A DNA stretch of 8,967 bases from DASQDT01 sp036380435 (lineage in GTDB: Bacteria > Acidobacteriota > Blastocatellia > Pyrinomonadales > Pyrinomonadaceae), in contig DASVES010000058.1 in NCBI GenBank assembly GCA_036380435.1, positions 1 to 8,967 of the forward strand, given 5' to 3'. The number at the start of each line of letters is the position of its first letter. Positions within the stretch are counted from its first letter, which is position 1. Positions 6,870 to 8,967 of the stretch are shown piece after piece. Under the pieces are notes generated by a model, which did not search any database, had not been told where the DNA came from, and was given only the letters and a program-made list of their open reading frames with translations. The translations under genes were made by a program, and so were the position numbers.

Positions 6870-6898
6870 TTGAGAAACGGCCGAGCGCGGGTTAATAT
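6870..6898 (+). promoter_or_regulatory. Sigma-70-like promoter for the M14 peptidase gene
   Basis: TTGAGA (6870-6875) and TAATAT (6893-6898) are separated by exactly 17 nt, close to the TTGACA-17-TATAAT consensus and striking in such GC-rich DNA. Transcription would begin near 6905, giving a leader of about 42 nt before the ATG at 6947. The site lies in the spacer shared with the divergent small cysteine-rich gene. Confidence 0.6.
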
Positions 6899-6946
6899 CG
6901 CGCTGTCTTTAACACACTCCCCGAAGAAAAAGAAAGCTCGCCTCGT

Positions 6947-8967
6947 ATGACCCAAAGGCTCGCCCGCGCGTTCTTCCTCGCCGCCTCTCTCGTCATCACG
7001 CTCGCCGCCCCGGCCGCCTTCGCGCAGACGCCGTCCACGACGCAGGCCGCGCGCGACGCGCGCTTCGACTTCTACGAGCGCGGCCCCTACCGCGAGCAGG
7101 TGCCCCGCCCGCAATCGATCCTCCGCTTCGACGTGGGCGACTTTCACACCAACTATGCGCTGATGGAGCGCGTCGTCGGAGCGATTGCCGGGGCCGCCCC
7201 CGAGCGCGTGCGCGTCTTCGACATCGGGCTGACGAACGAGTACCGGATGCAGCACCTCGTCGCCATCAGCTCCCCCGAAAACATCGCGCGCCTCGACGAG
7301 ATCAAACAGAACATGGCGCGTCTCGCCGACCCGCGCACCCTCACGCCGGCCGAGGCGCAGCGGCTCACCGCTTCGACCCCGGTCATCATGTGGATGCAGT
7401 ACACCATCCACGGCAACGAGTCGGCGTCCTTCGAGGCGATGATGCAGGTCGTCTACCAACTCGCGGCGTCGGATGAGCCGGCGACGCTGGAGATACTTCG
7501 GAACAGCGTCGTCTTAGTCAACGTCTGCGCCAACCCCGACGGCCACGAGCGTTTCGTCACGTGGTACAACTCCTTCGGGCAAGGGAACCCAGACCCCTCG
7601 GCCGCCGAGCACGACGAGCCGTGGTCGGTCTACGGCCGCGTCAACCGCTACCGTTTTGATCTGAACCGCGACAACGTCGCCACCTCGCAGGTCGAGACGC
7701 AGAACATGCAGCGCGCGTTTCTGGAGTGGCACCCGCAGGTGGCCGTCGATCACCACGGCCAGCCCTCGCAGTACTTCTTCCCGCCGGCGGCGCTTCCCGT
7801 CAACCCCAACCTGCCGCCCGAGCAGACCGAGCGCTGGCTCTCCGCCTTCGGCCGCGCCAACGCCGCGCAGTTCGACGCGCGCAACTGGGACTTTTACGTC
7901 CGCGACATCTTCGACCTCTTCTACCCCGGCTACTGGGATTCCTGGCCCGGCCTCCACGGCGCCACGGGGATGACCTACGAGACCGACGGCGGCGGCTGGA
8001 AGGGCCTGCGCTGGCGGCGCGACGACGACACCATCGTCACCATGCGCTCCGGCATCGCCAAGCACTTCGTCGCGTCGATGACCACGCTGGAGACGGCCGC
8101 GCGCAACCGCGAGGCGCGCGTGCGCGACTACTACGAGTTCAAGCGCACGGGCATCGAGGAGGGACGCGCCGGCACGATCAAGCGTTTCGTCATTCTGCCG
8201 GGCCGCGACCCCGGCCGCGCCGCCGAACTGGTCACAAACCTCCTGCGCGCGGGCGTGGAAGTCCGGCGCGCCGACGCCTCTTTCCGCTCGACACGCGCGC
8301 ACGACTACTCGGGGCCGAACGCGCCGGCCGCGACAAAAGATTTTCCGGCCGGCGCCTTCGTCGTCGATCTCGCGCAGCCGCAGAAGCGCATGGCGAAGGC
8401 CCTGCTTGAGCCTGACACGCCGCAGGACGCGGCCTTCATGCGCGAACAGCTCGCGCGCTTCGCACGCAACGAGCGGCGCGCGCGCGGCGCGAACCGCGAG
8501 GGCTACGGCTTCTACGACATCACGGCGTGGTCGCTGCCCCTCGTCTTCGGCGTCGAGGCTTACTGGACGGAGGACGCCGCGCCCGTCGGCGGCGAGCTTT
8601 TGAAACAGCCCGACGCGTCCGACGGCGGCCGCACAGCCTCCGGGCGCATGGGGCCGATGCTTCTACTTGAAGGCGGCGTCACGGGCCGCGCCTCCATCGC
8701 CTACATCATCCCTTACGAGCGCAACGGCGCGGCCTCGCTCATCTACCGGCTGCTGCGCGAAGACTTCAAGCTCGCCGTCGCCACGCGCCCCTTAAGCGCG
8801 GGCGGGCGCGACTGGCCGCGCGGCACCGTCGTCGCGCGCGTCTCGCGCAACGCGGAGAGTTTGCACGAACGCATCGCGCAGCTCGCGCAACAGACGGGCA
8901 CACACGTCACGGCCGTCAACACCGGCTTCACCGAGACGGGCGACGTGGCCGTCGGCTCTGAGACGGT
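6947..8967 (+). CDS. Exported M14-family zinc carboxypeptidase, 3' end outside the window
   Basis: The open frame runs from ATG 6947 through 673 codons to the right edge without a stop. Residues 1-26 form a signal peptide ending AFA-Q. A zinc carboxypeptidase domain follows, with the HxxE ligands H155 and E158 in YTIHGNES, the third histidine in VAVDHHGQ (H269 or H270) and a likely catalytic glutamate E345 in MTYETDGG. NPDGHERF (191-198) and DLNRD also match the substrate-cleft region of M14 enzymes. The long region after about residue 400 resembles the C-terminal extensions of large M14 proteins in Bacteroidota and Acidobacteriota; its role is unclear. The enzyme should cut C-terminal residues or peptides outside the cytoplasm; specificity cannot be read. 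The Shine-Dalgarno is weak (purine-rich AAGAAAAAGAAAG at 6924-6936). A promoter-like pair stands at 6870-6898. Confidence 0.9.
   Translation, partial: MTQRLARAFFLAASLVITLAAPAAFAQTPSTTQAARDARFDFYERGPYREQVPRPQSILRFDVGDFHTNYALMERVVGAIAGAAPERVRVFDIGLTNEYRMQHLVAISSPENIARLDEIKQNMARLADPRTLTPAEAQRLTASTPVIMWMQYTIHGNESASFEAMMQVVYQLAASDEPATLEILRNSVVLVNVCANPDGHERFVTWYNSFGQGNPDPSAAEHDEPWSVYGRVNRYRFDLNRDNVATSQVETQNMQRAFLEWHPQVAVDHHGQPSQYFFPPAALPVNPNLPPEQTERWLSAFGRANAAQFDARNWDFYVRDIFDLFYPGYWDSWPGLHGATGMTYETDGGGWKGLRWRRDDDTIVTMRSGIAKHFVASMTTLETAARNREARVRDYYEFKRTGIEEGRAGTIKRFVILPGRDPGRAAELVTNLLRAGVEVRRADASFRSTRAHDYSGPNAPAATKDFPAGAFVVDLAQPQKRMAKALLEPDTPQDAAFMREQLARFARNERRARGANREGYGFYDITAWSLPLVFGVEAYWTEDAAPVGGELLKQPDASDGGRTASGRMGPMLLLEGGVTGRASIAYIIPYERNGAASLIYRLLREDFKLAVATRPLSAGGRDWPRGTVVARVSRNAESLHERIAQLAQQTGTHVTAVNTGFTETGDVAVGSET

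Noticed and set aside
7514..8302. A 262-codon minus-strand frame opposite the M14 peptidase
   Set aside because: It is antisense to the zinc-site and catalytic region of M14, its sequence is Val/Gly/Ala/Arg-rich, and no domain is visible.

Overview
The window is a GC-rich stretch of an ordinary bacterial chromosome with six protein-coding genes. One is cut by the right edge. Strong GC3 codon bias leaves long spurious ORFs in the other frames. No RNA gene, CRISPR array, transposase, phage gene or replication origin is visible. The gene content and style (exported amidohydrolase, large exported M14 peptidase, a small CxxC/CxxC protein, long hairpin repeats in the spacers) fit an Acidobacteriota-like genome, possibly Blastocatellia. 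That placement rests on recall of protein style, not on a marker gene.

Layout, left to right. Bases 1-188 form a long imperfect inverted repeat. At 259-819 (minus) is a small four-helix membrane protein of unknown function. At 1042-4071 (plus) is glnE, the two-headed adenylyltransferase/adenylyl-removing enzyme that controls glutamine synthetase. It carries an unusual Ala/Pro/Thr-rich linker between its halves. A second long hairpin (about 4095-4317) separates glnE from the convergent gene at 4340-4912 (minus), which encodes a double zinc-ribbon protein with three membrane helices. Upstream of that gene and in the same direction is an exported amidohydrolase (4974-6305, minus) of the Xaa-Pro-dipeptidase/imidazolonepropionase-like group. 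A third hairpin (6376-6561), clearly of the same family as the second, lies upstream of the amidohydrolase. Next is a 74-residue CxxC/CxxC protein (6602-6826, minus). It is divergent from an exported M14 zinc carboxypeptidase (6947 to the right edge, plus), which has a good sigma-70-like promoter at 6870-6898.

The genes do not form one pathway. GlnE is a cytoplasmic nitrogen regulator standing apart from glnA or glnB. The amidohydrolase and the M14 peptidase are both predicted to be exported and would suit peptide scavenging. The two cysteine-rich proteins are uncharacterised. The most noteworthy non-coding feature is that three intergenic spacers each hold a hairpin with arms of about 75-90 nt. 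Two belong to one repeat family, and the third has a different sequence but the same design. I see no convincing new multi-gene system here.
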